A stretch of 64,000 nt of DNA from Stichopus chloronotus (GCA_021234535.1 CM037837.1:10782636-10846635), one strand, 5' to 3'; shown: positions 39,701 through 47,900, counted from the stretch's first letter. Program-made: numbers and translations. Notes: generated by a model not told the origin, from the sequence alone.

Positions 39701-40097
39701 AATGACAGGCAATGAAATTCCTATAAATGTCCCGAGTCAATAAAAATCAAAATAAGTCATAAAATATTAGATGATCGTGGAAAAAAATTAAGGAGATACC
39801 ATCATGATTGAGAAAAGGTCTCAGATGACAATCTATATACAAACTACTCCGAGCCAAGACTCTCTCTTGAAGAGAGATCATAGCTGGTCACTAATCTACT
39901 AAACCACAGAAGCGACATATTAAGTGAATTACCTAAAGCCATTGTATTACTAGAATAGAGAGAAAAAAAAAACTTTCAAGGAGGATAAATCTTGGAAGTT
40001 TTGGGTCAAGAGAAGATAAGAAGTAAGCAAGTTGCGACTCACCAACCAAAGATACGAGACAGATCAGAAGTATTGGCAATATTCGGATGGACTCCAT
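2336..40097 (-). CDS. Secreted mosaic protein gene (vWD-C8-TIL-EGF-vWD-C8-lectin-FA), whole locus
   Basis: This is the gene-level entry; exons are listed separately. Nearly all neighbouring exons join with matching phase at GT..AG sites, which strongly supports one transcript. The order is signal peptide, two unnamed modules, linker, vWD-1, C8-1, TIL, EGF-like, vWD-2, C8-2, half C-type lectin, FA domain, about 1,260 residues in my model. vWD-C8-TIL units are known from mucins, zonadhesin, tectorins and IgGFc-binding protein, where they form disulfide-linked extracellular polymers, so a secreted or matrix role is inferred. No transmembrane segment is seen apart from the signal peptide. Weak points are the donor and reading frame of the vWD-1 exon and the 3' end. 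Confidence 0.8.
2477..2687 (-). CDS. Exon 21: second part of FA domain
   Basis: Phase-0 exon after acceptor gatgtcag|GAT, with donor GACA|GTAAGT. It encodes FVDFFVNFHEGNIQVGEMKN, then LEFPDPLPMRVRYIAFKSVG and GSWKFYD. The pattern F.....G.I.VG......DP.P..V.Y......G.W.F matches the second half of Methyltransf_FA domains. The upstream boundary is the least certain part, since the pyrimidine tract is weak. Confidence 0.7.
3023..3165 (-). CDS. Possible alternative terminal exon in the FA-domain intron
   Basis: After a good acceptor (aaaatcag|GC) a phase-1 frame stays open for about 46 codons to TAA at 3023-3025: SCTFRVVDAYPRKLVVPRTY, then GDRYINVAGIGSG. The composition is protein-like, but I recognise no domain. 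It would need exon 20's alternative donor (about 3343), or skipping of exon 20, to be in frame. It could be an alternative C-terminus or chance. Confidence 0.25.
3298..3515 (-). CDS. Exon 20: first part of FA (farnesoic-acid-methyltransferase-like) domain
   Basis: A 218-base exon (acceptor cttgcag|CTT, donor ATACA|GTATGT). It reads ASYSSYESAADDMYTFLPDR, then SFRFSVRSHSDAHILLSSTK and TPVYEIGVHN. The F.V.....DAHI.LSS......YEI pattern is that of the Methyltransf_FA family, a domain common in invertebrate secreted proteins and not known there to be catalytic. An alternative donor ATAG|GTGTGC at about 3343 would shift the frame. Confidence 0.7.
4300..4790. repeat. Diverged tandem repeat with GACCT(C/T) and CAAATGACCTTGACCTC-like motifs
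   Basis: The intron between exons 19 and 20 contains four or more diverged units, starting near 4345, 4482, 4580 and 4692. Each carries variants of tgaccttgacctc, aaatcat/aatcacctact and a stretch like aagtatgagatt. Spacing is about 100-140 bases. Open frames across it are chance. Confidence 0.5.
4845..5205. repeat. GC-richer island bounded by CA-repeats
   Basis: This 360-base block is much richer in GC and CpG than its surroundings. It starts after a short (CA)n tract at about 4846-4856 and includes another at 5130-5150. Frames on both strands stay open for 60-87 codons without a recognisable domain. It may be a fragment of a mobile element; no terminal repeats are obvious. Confidence 0.3.
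5522..5731 (-). CDS. Exon 19: N-terminal half of a C-type lectin domain
   Basis: A 210-base exon (acceptor caccttag|GCA, donor CTTCTG|GTGAGA). It encodes GTPDCPEGYDSNKQSCYKFF, CEGEGGHLVTISSRGENNFV and NERLWLGATRNAS. CPEGYD, SCYKF, HLVTI and WLGA are standard landmarks of the first half of a C-type lectin-like domain. The second half with the carbohydrate-binding loops and final cysteines is not found between here and exon 20, so sugar binding is doubtful in this model. Confidence 0.8.
5732..10143. other. Intron between C8-2 and lectin exons
   Basis: About 4.4 kb with no exon detected. Phase matching says exons 18 and 19 join directly. It contains a G run at 7027-7039, an A run near 7580-7595 and the tandem repeat at about 8585-9045. 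Confidence 0.5.
8585..9045. repeat. Diverged tandem repeat, ~146-base period
   Basis: Units share the order: aacttcaag near 8741 and 8887, a cc(c)a-gg-g block, then ggt(a)ttacggta with gatgtatt near 8790-8810 and 8950-8970, (a)tcatttta(a/g)gagt, and aggtctaaaat(c/t)caaa near 8855 and 9015. A weaker third unit seems to begin near 8585. It lies within an intron. Confidence 0.5.
10144..10329 (-). CDS. Exon 18: second half of C8-2
   Basis: A 186-base exon (acceptor cattcag|GAC, donor TGCG|GTGAGT). It encodes GPFAYCHSFKSPFKFVDSCI, YDLCGTLPSTDLFCNSAEQY, and ends EHWESKVRYC. It parallels exon 12. No TIL or EGF exon follows: the phase-1 end joins the lectin exon directly. Confidence 0.85.
10862..11000 (-). 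CDS. Exon 17: first half of C8-2
   Basis: A 139-base exon (acceptor gaaacag|GCC, donor GAAG|GTACGT). It reads AKKLDFANSWGVGDCPIVRK, then TCEPGTKDYNKAVDVCSELA. The FANSW segment right after the vWD domain is a common landmark of this protein class. Phases agree with exons 16 and 18. Confidence 0.85.
11770..12170. repeat. AT-rich tandem repeat with aattatatgtcat units
   Basis: The motif aattatatgtcat(a/-) recurs near 11935, 11996 and 12082, with related sequence near 11774. Each is followed by T-rich sequence and (a)tcacatacaatg/tcacatgtg-like motifs. Unit length is irregular, about 60-90 bases. Intronic, no coding potential. Confidence 0.45.
12991..13146 (-). CDS. Exon 16: vWD-2, second part with CGLCGN
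   Basis: A 156-base phase-0 exon (acceptor tcctcag|ACC, donor CTTTG|GTAAAT). It begins TLVTSFGLKITYDG and contains VCGLCGNADGNSTND. It is the same length and phase as exon 10 and completes an intact vWD domain. Confidence 0.9.
13488..13816 (-). CDS. Exon 15: vWD-2, first part with GDPH
   Basis: A 329-base exon (acceptor ctttgcag|CTG, donor TACATT|GTAAGT). It starts AGKVCHIYGDPHFHTFDEDF and continues YSFQGDCTYVAVETCGDLP, a canonical vWD start with the calcium-site GDPH motif intact. It ends DDNVQISRRGKYI, showing what the damaged end of vWD-1 exon 9 should resemble. Confidence 0.9.
14198..14378 (-). CDS. Exon 14: TIL-associated Cys segment and EGF-like domain
   Basis: A 181-base exon (acceptor acatag|ATC, donor CACAG|GTAAGT). 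It continues the TIL tail with IGQHFVKRGCNEYCSCEG, then CHELSCAENAYCGIKAGRRD and CYCDEGYMGNG, an EGF-like module. It joins exon 13 in phase 0 and exon 15 in phase 1. The TIL-EGF-vWD order is typical of zonadhesin/FCGBP-like proteins. Confidence 0.85.
14379..18149. other. Intron between TIL and EGF exons, with a dispersed repeat family
   Basis: No exon is recognised in 3.8 kb. Sequence near 16675-16780 (cctccttgacacaatctaagcgaag...catcggttgtgg) resembles 11490-11600 (ccacctttgacactatctaggcggag...agtcagttgtgg). Weaker relatives lie near 17200-17250 and 17630-17660, suggesting decayed copies of one element. A G run lies at about 17866-17879. Confidence 0.4.
18150..18355 (-). CDS. Exon 13: TIL domain
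   Basis: A 206-base exon (acceptor tacgcag|AAC, donor CTGTCT|GTAAGC). It reads QPSCKGNMTYNPSGPACPPS, then CADPEGSTESCPF, MCQCPEGTLLDGTDCVP and DKCGCTMENGRYLS. The cysteine spacing is that of a trypsin-inhibitor-like cysteine-rich (TIL) domain, which normally follows C8 in this protein class. Whether it inhibits a protease cannot be told. Confidence 0.85.
19459..19650 (-). CDS. Exon 12: second half of C8-1
   Basis: A 192-base exon (acceptor ctttacag|GAC, donor TGTC|GTAAGT). It encodes GPLSDCIQRIDPAMYFSTCI, then YDLCQ, FLCGSVETYIYNCG and WEAEIGDWRAVATEC. The C..CIYDLC pattern is the C8 hallmark. Phase 1 at both ends matches exons 11 and 13. Confidence 0.85.
20838..20903. repeat. (ATCA)n tetranucleotide microsatellite
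   Basis: An essentially perfect run of about 16 ATCA units in the intron between exons 11 and 12. Confidence 0.95.
21962..22133 (-). CDS. Exon 11: vWD-1/C8-1 junction and first half of C8-1
   Basis: A 172-base exon (acceptor gcacag|ATG, donor TTCTG|GTATGT). It encodes MNQHNEDCKLIHSEEWIFDT and ends in YLEAAKQHCGILTNTS. It follows the NGTW end of exon 10 in phase 0. Spacing of cysteines matches the start of a C8 domain, and the parallel exon 17 encodes the same part of C8-2. Confidence 0.75.
23449..23604 (-). CDS. Exon 10: vWD-1, second part with CGLCGN
   Basis: A 156-base, 52-codon phase-0 exon (acceptor tgttttag|ATT, donor TTGG|GTAAGT). It begins ILTTDFGLTIRFDN and carries VCGLCGNFDGERSNE, the CGLCG motif shared by vWD domains and likened to a disulfide-isomerase motif. 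Exon 16 of vWD-2 has the same length, phase and layout, showing that the two vWD regions are duplicates. Confidence 0.85.
24094..24431 (-). CDS. Exon 9: degenerate vWD-1, first part, with apparent frame break
   Basis: The exon starts after tttaccag. Codons include KGDAEYIAVTTCFNEDE and FEIVVDNFRRKPSIPVTYIR, then VSVDGESVTLPYFDHDE, clearly a von Willebrand factor type D fold. The usual GDPHxxTFD opening is replaced by GYGVILIKSPSIRMDTPIK. The open frame ends in TAA at 24124-24126 with no good in-frame donor. A donor CAC|GTAATT at 24093 would fit the next exon's phase only if one base were missing within about 24094-24145. Either the sequence has an error, the allele is damaged, or I missed a small exon. 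Confidence 0.6.
25520..25588 (-). CDS. Exon 8: short exon leading into vWD-1
   Basis: A 69-base phase-0 exon (acceptor gtttcag|TTG, donor ATCTTG|GTAGGC). It encodes LFFHSNIREEGGIALPDESS followed by VIL. The composition is protein-like and both flanks are phase 0, consistent with exons 7 and 9. Confidence 0.5.
25808..25857 (-). CDS. Exon 7: short exon leading into vWD-1
   Basis: Fifty bases encoding DTFTSRYVGCNDTSEWI, with one cysteine and an NDT glycosylation site. The acceptor used is tctcgag|ACAC, because it keeps the phase of exon 6; a stronger-looking upstream acceptor (ctcattcag) would break the frame. The donor is ATT|GTGAGA. It has no recognisable domain. Confidence 0.45.
26096..26125 (-). 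CDS. Exon 6: 30-base proline-rich linker micro-exon
   Basis: Only 30 bases, between tgttcacag and GTGAGA, encoding IALPTPIPIE in the incoming phase. The alternating proline pattern looks like a flexible linker between the duplicated modules and vWD-1. It is phase 1 to phase 1, so it could be skipped without changing the frame. Its small size makes the call tentative, but both splice sites and both phases agree. Confidence 0.5.
27685..27821 (-). CDS. Exon 5: unnamed module, copy B, second part
   Basis: A 137-base exon (acceptor ttctatag|TGTT, donor CTGCTA|GTAAGT) encoding NVEYDGYGPGTDYPYACFSF and on to FKCIDLPA. Length, phase and the two cysteines match exon 3. This completes the second copy of the duplicated N-terminal module. 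Confidence 0.75.
28201..28522 (-). CDS. Exon 4: unnamed module, copy B, first part
   Basis: A 322-base exon (acceptor ttcctag|AAG, donor GCAAA|GTAAGA). It starts EVPLVEYPVPPVLVKV, contains N-glycosylation sites NVT, NAS and NTS, and the segment GEDLWVINFFVSKTNDG, which parallels SNLWKVTLFASNDADG in exon 2. It ends IEPGGELTFKFFAK, again paralleling VPGHVIRFFIPL. No known domain is recognised. Confidence 0.75.
28967..29103 (-). CDS. Exon 3: unnamed module, copy A, second part
   Basis: A 137-base exon (acceptor taccag|TCTG, donor GATG|GTAAGA) read in phase from exon 2. It encodes DLNMDILDGYMYLCLRSEKN and continues to LCLQINFDG, with two cysteines that could pair. Exon 5 has exactly the same length and phase, which is the main evidence for a tandem duplication of a two-exon module. 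Confidence 0.75.
29673..29952 (-). CDS. Exon 2: unnamed module, copy A, first part
   Basis: A 280-base exon between acceptor ctttag|GC and donor GA|GTAAGT, encoding about 93 residues rich in Ser, Thr and beta-strand-like stretches. Key features are an N-glycosylation site (NIS), the segment SGSNLWKVTLFASNDADG and a closing VPGHVIRFFIPL. The LW-V...F-S...DG...PG....FF skeleton recurs in exon 4, so this is half of a duplicated module. I do not recognise a named domain; a beta-sandwich is a guess. Confidence 0.75.
30846..31860. repeat. Tandem array, four units of ~297 bases
   Basis: The phrase gtgtcacgatctcctc (with small changes) starts units near 30849, 31143, 31440 and 31739. Each continues with agacggtaagt(c/t)gga, aactt(c)aaacttggtgg, a gtgt/gtatccgcc block, gatgacgtcataggtcaaaggtcacaggtc and a closing aaatattgatga(c)/(t)gtcacca. 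The fourth unit is truncated. Divergence is moderate, so the array is not recent. No long open frame is conserved between units. Confidence 0.8.
32028..32283. mobile_element. MITE-like element with ~40-base terminal inverted repeats
   Basis: The left end reads TAGGGAGCTTAAGATTTCAC followed by GACGCG. The right end, reverse-complemented, reads TAGGGAGCTTTAGATTTCAC followed by GACGCG. Similarity continues inward (gtcgcag-gtcgtc versus gtcgcacgtct). The same four bases, ATAA, flank both ends (32024-32027 and 32284-32287), a candidate target-site duplication. No transposase frame fits in 256 bases, so this would be a non-autonomous DNA transposon. The superfamily is not assigned. Confidence 0.75.
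36541..36782. repeat. GA-rich to (TA)n microsatellite
   Basis: A gagag/gataga-rich start (36541-36605) grades into a long interrupted TA/TATATA tract up to about 36782. It lies in intron 1. Confidence 0.9.
40043..40097 (-). CDS. Exon 1: start codon and signal peptide
   Basis: The ATG at 40097 opens 18 codons reading MESIRILPILLICLVSLV plus one base, then a strong donor GGTGAGT. The hydrophobic core ILPILLICLVSLV is a clear signal peptide. The leftover G joins the GC of the next exon to make glycine, and the cleavage region then reads GAQPAQ. The match in phase and the upstream TATA box support this as the true start, although the next exon is 10 kb away. Confidence 0.75.
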
Positions 40098-40224
40098 TTT
40101 TTTTGAGAATCGTTCCAGGCACCATAGATGTCAGAGAACAACACGTCCCTTGAGCTGATTGTTGCCGCTAGTTAACGGCCCGGTGTGAGTTCCTAAGCAA
40201 GCTGTCAAGATGCAGCATCAGCCA

Positions 40225-40232
40225 CTTTTATA
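40225..40232 (-). promoter_or_regulatory. TATA box of the mosaic protein gene
   Basis: On the minus strand the sequence reads TATAAAAG, preceded by GG and followed by TGGC. It lies about 130 bases upstream of the signal-peptide ATG at 40097. Transcription would start near 40195-40205, giving a 5' UTR of about 100 bases without an intron. The position and near-consensus sequence fit a TATA-driven promoter, often seen in tissue-restricted or inducible genes. The start site is inferred. Confidence 0.6.
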
Positions 40233-42039
40233 CCAAACTCGAAGGATACGATTTGCTGCATTTCATTTTCGTGACACGGGTTACATGCAGAGCCAATAAA
40301 TTGTTTAGATTTCACAACCCCATACGCACAATGGATTTCTCTTAAAGTGATTGCGTGTGTACAGACAAAGAAAAAAAAACGGAAGATATGATTATATGTT
40401 TGATCTCAAGTTTTTTTAATCTCAAGTTTTTTTTTTTTATATTTATAAGTGCGCACGCAGGGTTGCTTATGGACCGAATGATCGAAAGGATGATAATCAT
40501 TTTGCAAAGAAACAGAAACGTCATAAGGACAGTTAAAAATTGAAATCATGGTTTAAGATTACCAACGGTCCTTATTTAAAGCGACTATGGAGAAAATGAA
40601 CATGAAGCAGAATAGGTCACACTAGATGTATCGAAAACACTACTCAAGGCGCGTTCGCCCAGTGATCTGTACCCGTGAATGGTGGTTTTTCAGAGAAACG
40701 AGAAACACTGTACTTACAATTAACCAACGAATTAAGTCAGTACTGCCTCAGTGATCAGTGACACGTCTTAAAACGTGTATCTCTCAAACTTTTCTAATTT
40801 CACTGATCATAAGCTGACAGTGTCAGGTCTATCAGGTATGGTAAATATGTCCCATACTTCCCATTAATATGTCCAATACTTACCACTGGCTTGTTCAATG
40901 GTACCCACAGTTTTTTACAAGTTGTTTTTGTTTTACATTTTTCTTTTTAAATTTGAAAAGAAATGGCAGAATCTTTTTTCTGAAACCTATTTATTGTCTC
41001 AACGTGTCTGATATAAAATTAACAGACGCATTATTCCTTTAAACTTGAAATTTTAATGTTTTTACTTTATGACTACGCACGCAATCACTTTAAACATTCC
41101 TTTCAGCGGAACCAGCTTATACGGCGGTCATAGCAGACATGTTTAGACAAGAGAATCCCCGGTTTAACATAAAATATAAAAATCGATCGATTAATTCAGG
41201 CGAAATCGCTCTAAAAGTTTCTTAGGTAAAACATTATTTTATCATATTATCAAATCAGTCATGTTGGCCTTCATCAATATATACTTTATAAAACATAATT
41301 TTAATATATCATTTTCGAACTTGTGACATTTGTCTTGGAAAATAGTTATTCCCCCCCCCCCCCCCCTTTATTCTTCTTTTTAATCCATGTGACATACGCG
41401 ACATTATGGTAACATAGCGTCAGGCATAGAATGATCAACCAATTGTTTGAAATAGGTCAGACAGTGTGTGGGATTAAACGAAATTTTATTTATTTTCTTT
41501 ACTGTGATTTCTCTTTCCGAGCGTGAGAATGAACTTCAAAATTTCTAGAGAAGATCGAAGACTATTTGGGAGATACCATATGGCGTTGATGTTGAAAACA
41601 TATCCAGTGTCAGAATAGAATGTACAGTGATTCATAGTTTTGTGTGTATTAATATCTTTTCCAGTTTTTACGATTTCTTCTCAGAAAACAAAATAATATC
41701 TTCAATACTTGTGGAGCCATGCATCCTCCTTTACTGCAAAGACCCTTTCAGAGGGTGCTGCAGTATACTTTAAATACTTCTAAATGGTAAATTGGGAGAC
41801 TGTAACAATCGCAAATTAGTAGTGTAAAAATACAGCTCTCAAAACAAAACCATAAAATGTTCCCTAAAGAAGTGCCATTTGGTGACTGATTTGTGTTCAT
41901 GTAATATGATAAAAAATCTTTCGAGAATAAATCAACAGAAACCACGAGTTGAACACCGACTTTGCATCTCTCAGAGGAAACTCGTGTTTTTGTGAGAGCC
42001 ACATACCTACAACTTAAGGGCTGCTTTATATGTTGAGTG

Positions 42040-42205
42040 GTCCTACAATATAATACAATACAATGCAATGTTGGTAATCCAATTTTACACAATGTAGTAC
42101 CATGTAATGCATAACATAACAATGAATTACAATGGATACAATACAATGCGACACAATACAATACGTAACAATGCAATTTCATCCAATGCAATTTCATCCA
42201 ATGCA
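42040..42205. repeat. Imperfect ACAAT/GCAAT pentanucleotide repeat
   Basis: Dense repetition of acaatacaatgcaatg- and catccaatgcaattt-like units. It produces long stop-free frames on both strands that are not genes. Confidence 0.8.
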
Positions 42206-44844
42206 ACACTGCGAATTGAAGAAAGCTCTGACAAAAGAAAGTATATCGAACATGTTATTTCAGAAAAGATGGGATATCGGGTGATTCTTGAAAAGGACAA
42301 ATGGTGTTGCAGCTTTGGTAAAGCGGTCGCGAGCATTCCACAAGGTGGGACAGAGGTGAAGGCCACACCACCGATGATGAAACATGTTGTGGAAGTGTGG
42401 TTTTACATGTGTTTGCTTGTCTGTCTGTGAATGCTTTACATGATATTCCCGTCTACTAACTTTAAACCTTTGCAACTGCTGTGATTTTGTTTTACGGTCT
42501 CTCGTAAAAGGGATTTGAAAACGGAGGATTAGAAGGAAATTGATAAAGCCCTGCAGAAGCTGTTCGGTTTGATGTGATATACAGGAACTTAAAACTTTCA
42601 ATTGTGAGCTATAGTTGGCAATTGGCATAGAAAAATAAACACATACGTCTGCGGCTTTTGATAACAACGCTCACATGTTTATGTCATGTACTAGGATTTA
42701 AAACTTCACTGAAGTTGAAGGTCATGGAATATGACATTTAGTAACTACGTAACAAACGATGAGCAGCTGTTCAGTTTGACGACGTTTTCTTTGCATGTAG
42801 TAGGCCTAAATGTTTGCATAAATTGGCAACAAATTTTAATCTTTACACGACAAGGCAAATTTGCACCAAAACAATAAATGAAAGAAGAAAATATTTGCAA
42901 CAAAACTGAGTAATTAAAACTTTTTAATTAACAAATTTGAAATCCGTGAACGTGCTTCGTTCAAAATCTCTCTGCTCCTTGTTTTTTTCTTGGTATGAAT
43001 TTAGTCTTGAATGCATATTTTGAAATCAACTCACACAAAGTACCGTACTCAACATGTTTGAAAGTCTTACATTAGAATTTTTCAATAAAGAGGATACAAA
43101 TCTTTGATGAAATTGATAAATAAATAAATTTGAGTGGTTAGCATCAATAATGGATCCGTCTGTTAGAAATACAGTTGTTTGTTACTGTTGCTATCTATTA
43201 TTCCCAATGCGGTTATGTGCAAAGAGAATTTTGAAGCATTTACAAACCTCGGTACAACTTTGAACATATTTTCTGATGTGTTTTGTGAACTTCTTGTGGT
43301 ATCCCTAATGTGCAGGACAGCATATCCATGTATAATAGTTGGAACTCGGACGTTATACTCATCGTCTCTTCTTTGCTAAGTTGGGTTAACTCCCAGTTTA
43401 TCTTGATGGATATAACCCAGAAACACAGTAACTAAATAAGGAATAGCAGTTATAGAGATATCTTCTATTCCTTCTGTTTTGCAATAGTTTAGAGGAAACG
43501 CGGTTATTAGGTGAGACTCAAGCTGTGTAGGTTAAAAAGTCTGATTAGCAAGGGGGACTACTAATTGTATTGTGTCAGAATATCGGGTTAACTTAAAATG
43601 ATATGGTGATTACATTTGTTCTGTCCACAACTTTTGTCATTCAGATGTCCCCGATAAATTCATTGTTTGAAACTTGCGTTTTTCCCTAAAATATAATTTT
43701 CTCCTGTAATTGAACATCATAGAAAAATTAAAACCCATGTTGAAAGAAACAATGCGGTTTAAAAACTCTGCGGTGATACCCACAGAGTTAGTCCACCGCT
43801 GCAATGATGCCACCTCCGTCAACAGATTAACCTTCTTCCCTTGACGCCGCTGTTCCTGGGACGAATACAATTTACCTATTCAGAGTTGGTATCTGTCGAT
43901 GATCCTGCGGTACAATTTATCATAGAACAAATCCATTTCTGGAATTGGAAATGTTTATAATCATGACGTTTTAGTCTCCTTACTTTACTGACACACATCA
44001 GCGGAACTTTGCAGAAGGTGTGGATAAGCTAGAGCAGTCTTTGACTTCGAGCCTACCGTTTCACCCCCCCCCCCCCTCACTATGATCTACCTGCATCAGA
44101 ACACGTAATTGCATAATTGCAGTTGCAATTATTCTTTAAGCAAGCATCTACGCAATCATACCGGCCTCTTTTTTTCACCCATACTTCTATTTTTTAATAA
44201 GAGGTAGTGCCTGGAAGCTTGAAATGGTCATCATAAGTCTATTATGTTCGGTTTTATTGGTTTTGGTTTCGACCCCATTTCCTTTGCAACTGGGCTCGTC
44301 AGGATAAAAGGCACATTATGCTCTATCAAAATGTCAGCAATTTCCTAAATGGTTTAGTCCTGTACACCTCTCTTCCCACATTGATCCATTGATCCCCCCC
44401 ACCCCTTCTGTCGCACATCAACAATGACAACTACGAGAAAATTAGTGTAATGTTAGCATAGGAGGAATCCTAACGCTTTTCAGATTAACCCTTAAAGGTT
44501 CCTTTCTCACAACAAATATATCAAATGCACGAAGCGCCAGTGGTATGCCTTCTCGCCACCACGTGCTACAACAAGTTTTAATCATAACATGAATAGCTGC
44601 TAGTATGTCATGAGTGTTATCGCAATGTTTCCACAGTCGCTAGTTAGCCCACTTGTACCGTATATCAGTGGCATAGCCAGGCGAATTTAGTAATTTAGCA
44701 ACAATTTACCCAATCCAACCGAAATAAACGTGGAAGAGGGGGTGAGGGGTTAATGATGTTTTTCACAAAGAGAGCATTTCTTGTTTTGATCAGGTCGCAA
44801 TTTGTCGTTAAAGTTCATGGAGGCTGTGAAGTTTAAATTCAAGG

Positions 44845-44945
44845 GATGGAAGATATCTCAGTGGTTAGGTCATAGGATTGATGCGCATTGCTTCTCAACT
44901 CCACAGTTGTGCCTCAGAATGTACAGACAGCTCTGGAATATACCT
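44845..44945 (+). mobile_element. Possible tRNA-derived SINE head
   Basis: The stretch gaagatatctcagtggttag at 44849-44868 looks like a tRNA 5' half with an A-box-like element (ctcagtggttag). It is followed by an anticodon-arm-like region and ctcaactccacagttgtgcc in the place of a B box. The B box is poor and the cloverleaf does not close, so it is not a working tRNA gene. A decayed SINE is the likeliest reading. Confidence 0.3.
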
Positions 44946-47900
44946 AATTTATTAATACGGTTACCTCTCTAATCGTTTTTACATACCACTGCAAAAAGAA
45001 ATAACTGAAATTTACGTATTAGCATATTATCATACGTAAGAAATGACGTGTCTTTAGTCAGAGGAGGGGAGAGAATTTTTACCAACCAAGAGAGTTAACC
45101 TTTCCCAGTGACGATTTTCTATTGCAACTATGAACAGTGAGGTATTCAAGTTCAAGAACAAATCACTCGTAAAAATAAATCGATATATTGGAAAGAATAA
45201 TACCAGAGGTTAAAGAAAAAGTAGGGATGAAAGGCATTATGGATACGACAAACAAAACTCAGTATTTTTTTTGAGGGTGGGGGGGGGGGGCGGAATGGAC
45301 TTTGTCACAATGCTTTCATAGAAATCGTTAGTCTAAATAGACTAGTCTGAAGTGATCAGCACAGATAAACTTACTTTTGAAAGTTGTTTTTTGGACCCTT
45401 CAAGGTAGAAAAAGTAACAAAAAAAAAGGGCTAGAGAAAAATTAATTCTGTATGATATTAATTATGTTTGCCACATGTAACCAGTTTGCTTCCTATCCTC
45501 CAATTACTGAATCGCTTCAGGTGAAGCCCTGTGTTGTTGGAAGTCAAAATGTAACAAAAAAAAAAAAAATTAAAACGAGTAAGTCGTTGTGCCTCATAAA
45601 GAAGTGATCCCTCAAAATCAACCATTCCTTAATGAAGGAAGTTCTTTCTGTACGGACAAGTTTTTTTCAACCCTATTGGCTTGAAAACTTTGAATTACGC
45701 CCACACTTTGCAGGCTGAGAAACAAAAACATGCTCAGAAGGCGCAGCCGCTCTCATATTCCTTGACAGCTTTTAGTGTTCCAGGGTATAAATTTTAGTTG
45801 AGCGCGATAAATACATCAGCCTTTCTTACAATGCACACGATCGTACGAACGCCCAGTAGTGTCATGTCACTATTTTGTTTTTACTGCGGCTACGGCTTTG
45901 TCGTTCCAATGACTTAGAATGTAACTCCGACGACTCCTTTTTGTTCTTTCATTTTTTGGGGTCTTTCTCGTCAAATATGCAATGTAGTTGCTACTTTTCT
46001 CATATCTTCCTTCGTAGATACCTAAATTACCCACTATACACAGATCGGGGGATCTGACAGAAGTGAAAAGAGTCACCACTTTCAGTAGCGTTGCTAACGG
46101 AATGGGGGACCCATGATATGTCACTGCCCCTTTTTATGAAGGGTAAAAGGAATGATATTTTAAAAAAGTGAGTTGTTTACAACGTATGACATCATTGTAT
46201 TTCTGTAAGTCCATCTACCTCCCTCGTTAACATTGACTATAAAGCTTTGCAAAACTGGCGACTCTGTTCCTGTACCCTTCAAGATTGGATGGACTTGAAG
46301 AAGACAGAACACCCGACATCGTGTAGTTTTCCTCCGAATCTTTCCAATCAGCGGCTGAGCGATGAGCCTAAGGGTCCACGTGTCTGGACCAATGGGTGCC
46401 CTATCAGAAGGTGACATTTGAGAGGACTATTTACTTGTTTCAAACTGAGAAAAAAGTTTTAATGCACAATACATCACAAAAATGGCAGAACAATGCCACC
46501 AACATATCGCAATTCGTGTGAAGTTTGTTTAGTAGAGGCAAAAACAAGTAGATCAGTTGGAGGACCTCATACTATCATGACGTCAGTAAAAATTACGTGG
46601 TACGCAACGCGTCAAATGATGGTGGCGCCCCGCTTAGTGTCAAAGTGTCCTAAGTTACCAATGTAGTTTCCCCCAACCACGTCCTGTTTTAAATGAAAGC
46701 TCTCATGTTGAAAATTTGCCCTCTAAATGCTATTTTCTAGTATACCTTTATAAAAATGTGTGGGTACTACAAGGAAGCTGATGTTGGCGCTTTTCTTTCG
46801 TTGGTCAAAGCGTCACGAACTGTAATTTGCAGGGACTTCCTAAGACTACATGCAAGCCCCTTTCCCTTGCGCCATGACATCTTGCTAAGGTCCCATCATT
46901 CATGTGTCAGATCGCCTAAGAATTCTAGCTACGCCCCTAACCTCTATCACTAATTAACGTGGCAACGAAAAAATAATTCGAAGGAAGACATAAAAATTTG
47001 ACATGCATGGCACTATTGCGCCATCGTGCGATCATGCCATCCGTCTGAACTTCTGAAAGGCGCCGTATAGTATGCACATAGATCATAGATTATACCGAAC
47101 GTTTCGAAGTATAAAGTACATTGTTGACTCTATCATTCTTTTCCATTGGTTGATTGCATCTAGAAATGTGTCTTTACGCCATCAGCTCCTGGGACGAAAG
47201 GGATTCTCTTGGATTGTGGCACAGAGCTGATTAAGTTTAGAACATATTTGTGCTTTGGTCTCTCAGTGATTTGTGTATATGTAGATGACTCAATAAAAGA
47301 TTGAATGTGATCTTACGTTTCTATTGTGTTTTGTTGGTCGTAAAGGACTATTGCAACTTTTGTCTTTTATTTCACAGCAATGATGAATTCTATGTTCAGT
47401 GTTTTACAAGAAAAACGACATCGAAGTGTTCTACCATTTTGATCACACCAAGTCTTCCCACGCGGAGTTAATTCTTGGTAAAAATTTGTGACTTTCTCAA
47501 GCTTAACATTGAAACAGAGCCACATATAATAAAACATAGCATACAACAAAGTTGCTCGACAAGGTATTTGACAATTTAAGACATTGAAACTGTAGCGAAA
47601 ATTAGTTTAGTTGAAAAAGGTACCAGGAAAGACACAATAAATCCGTGTCTAGGACCTAGAGTAGACTAAAAAGCAGGACAAAATCCTAAACATTGCTACT
47701 AACCCTAATGAAATTATTGAAGTACAGTAATCATAGATATGGAGTTTTAGGTAATGGCGTCTCGTATAACAATCCTTTGCAAAATTGACGGTTGCCTGTT
47801 GAAAGTTGCAAAGTAATGAATACAGTTTTGTGCTGTTGTCTTTGCATCGATGTAATAGCAAATACTTATTTAAGGTACAATAATATAGTACCGTTAAAAG

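Larger units (their letters stand above)
29953..40042 (-). other. Intron 1 (10 kb) of the mosaic gene
   Basis: It separates the signal-peptide exon from exon 2, which match in phase. I find no coding exon inside. It hosts the 297-base tandem array, a MITE-like element and an AT microsatellite, listed separately. A gene-sized first intron next to a TATA promoter could hold enhancers, but none can be pointed to by sequence. Confidence 0.55.

Noticed and set aside
41748..42209. 153-codon minus-strand frame
   Set aside because: Its N-terminal part is the translated CAATG-type pentanucleotide repeat (LHWMKLHWMKLH).
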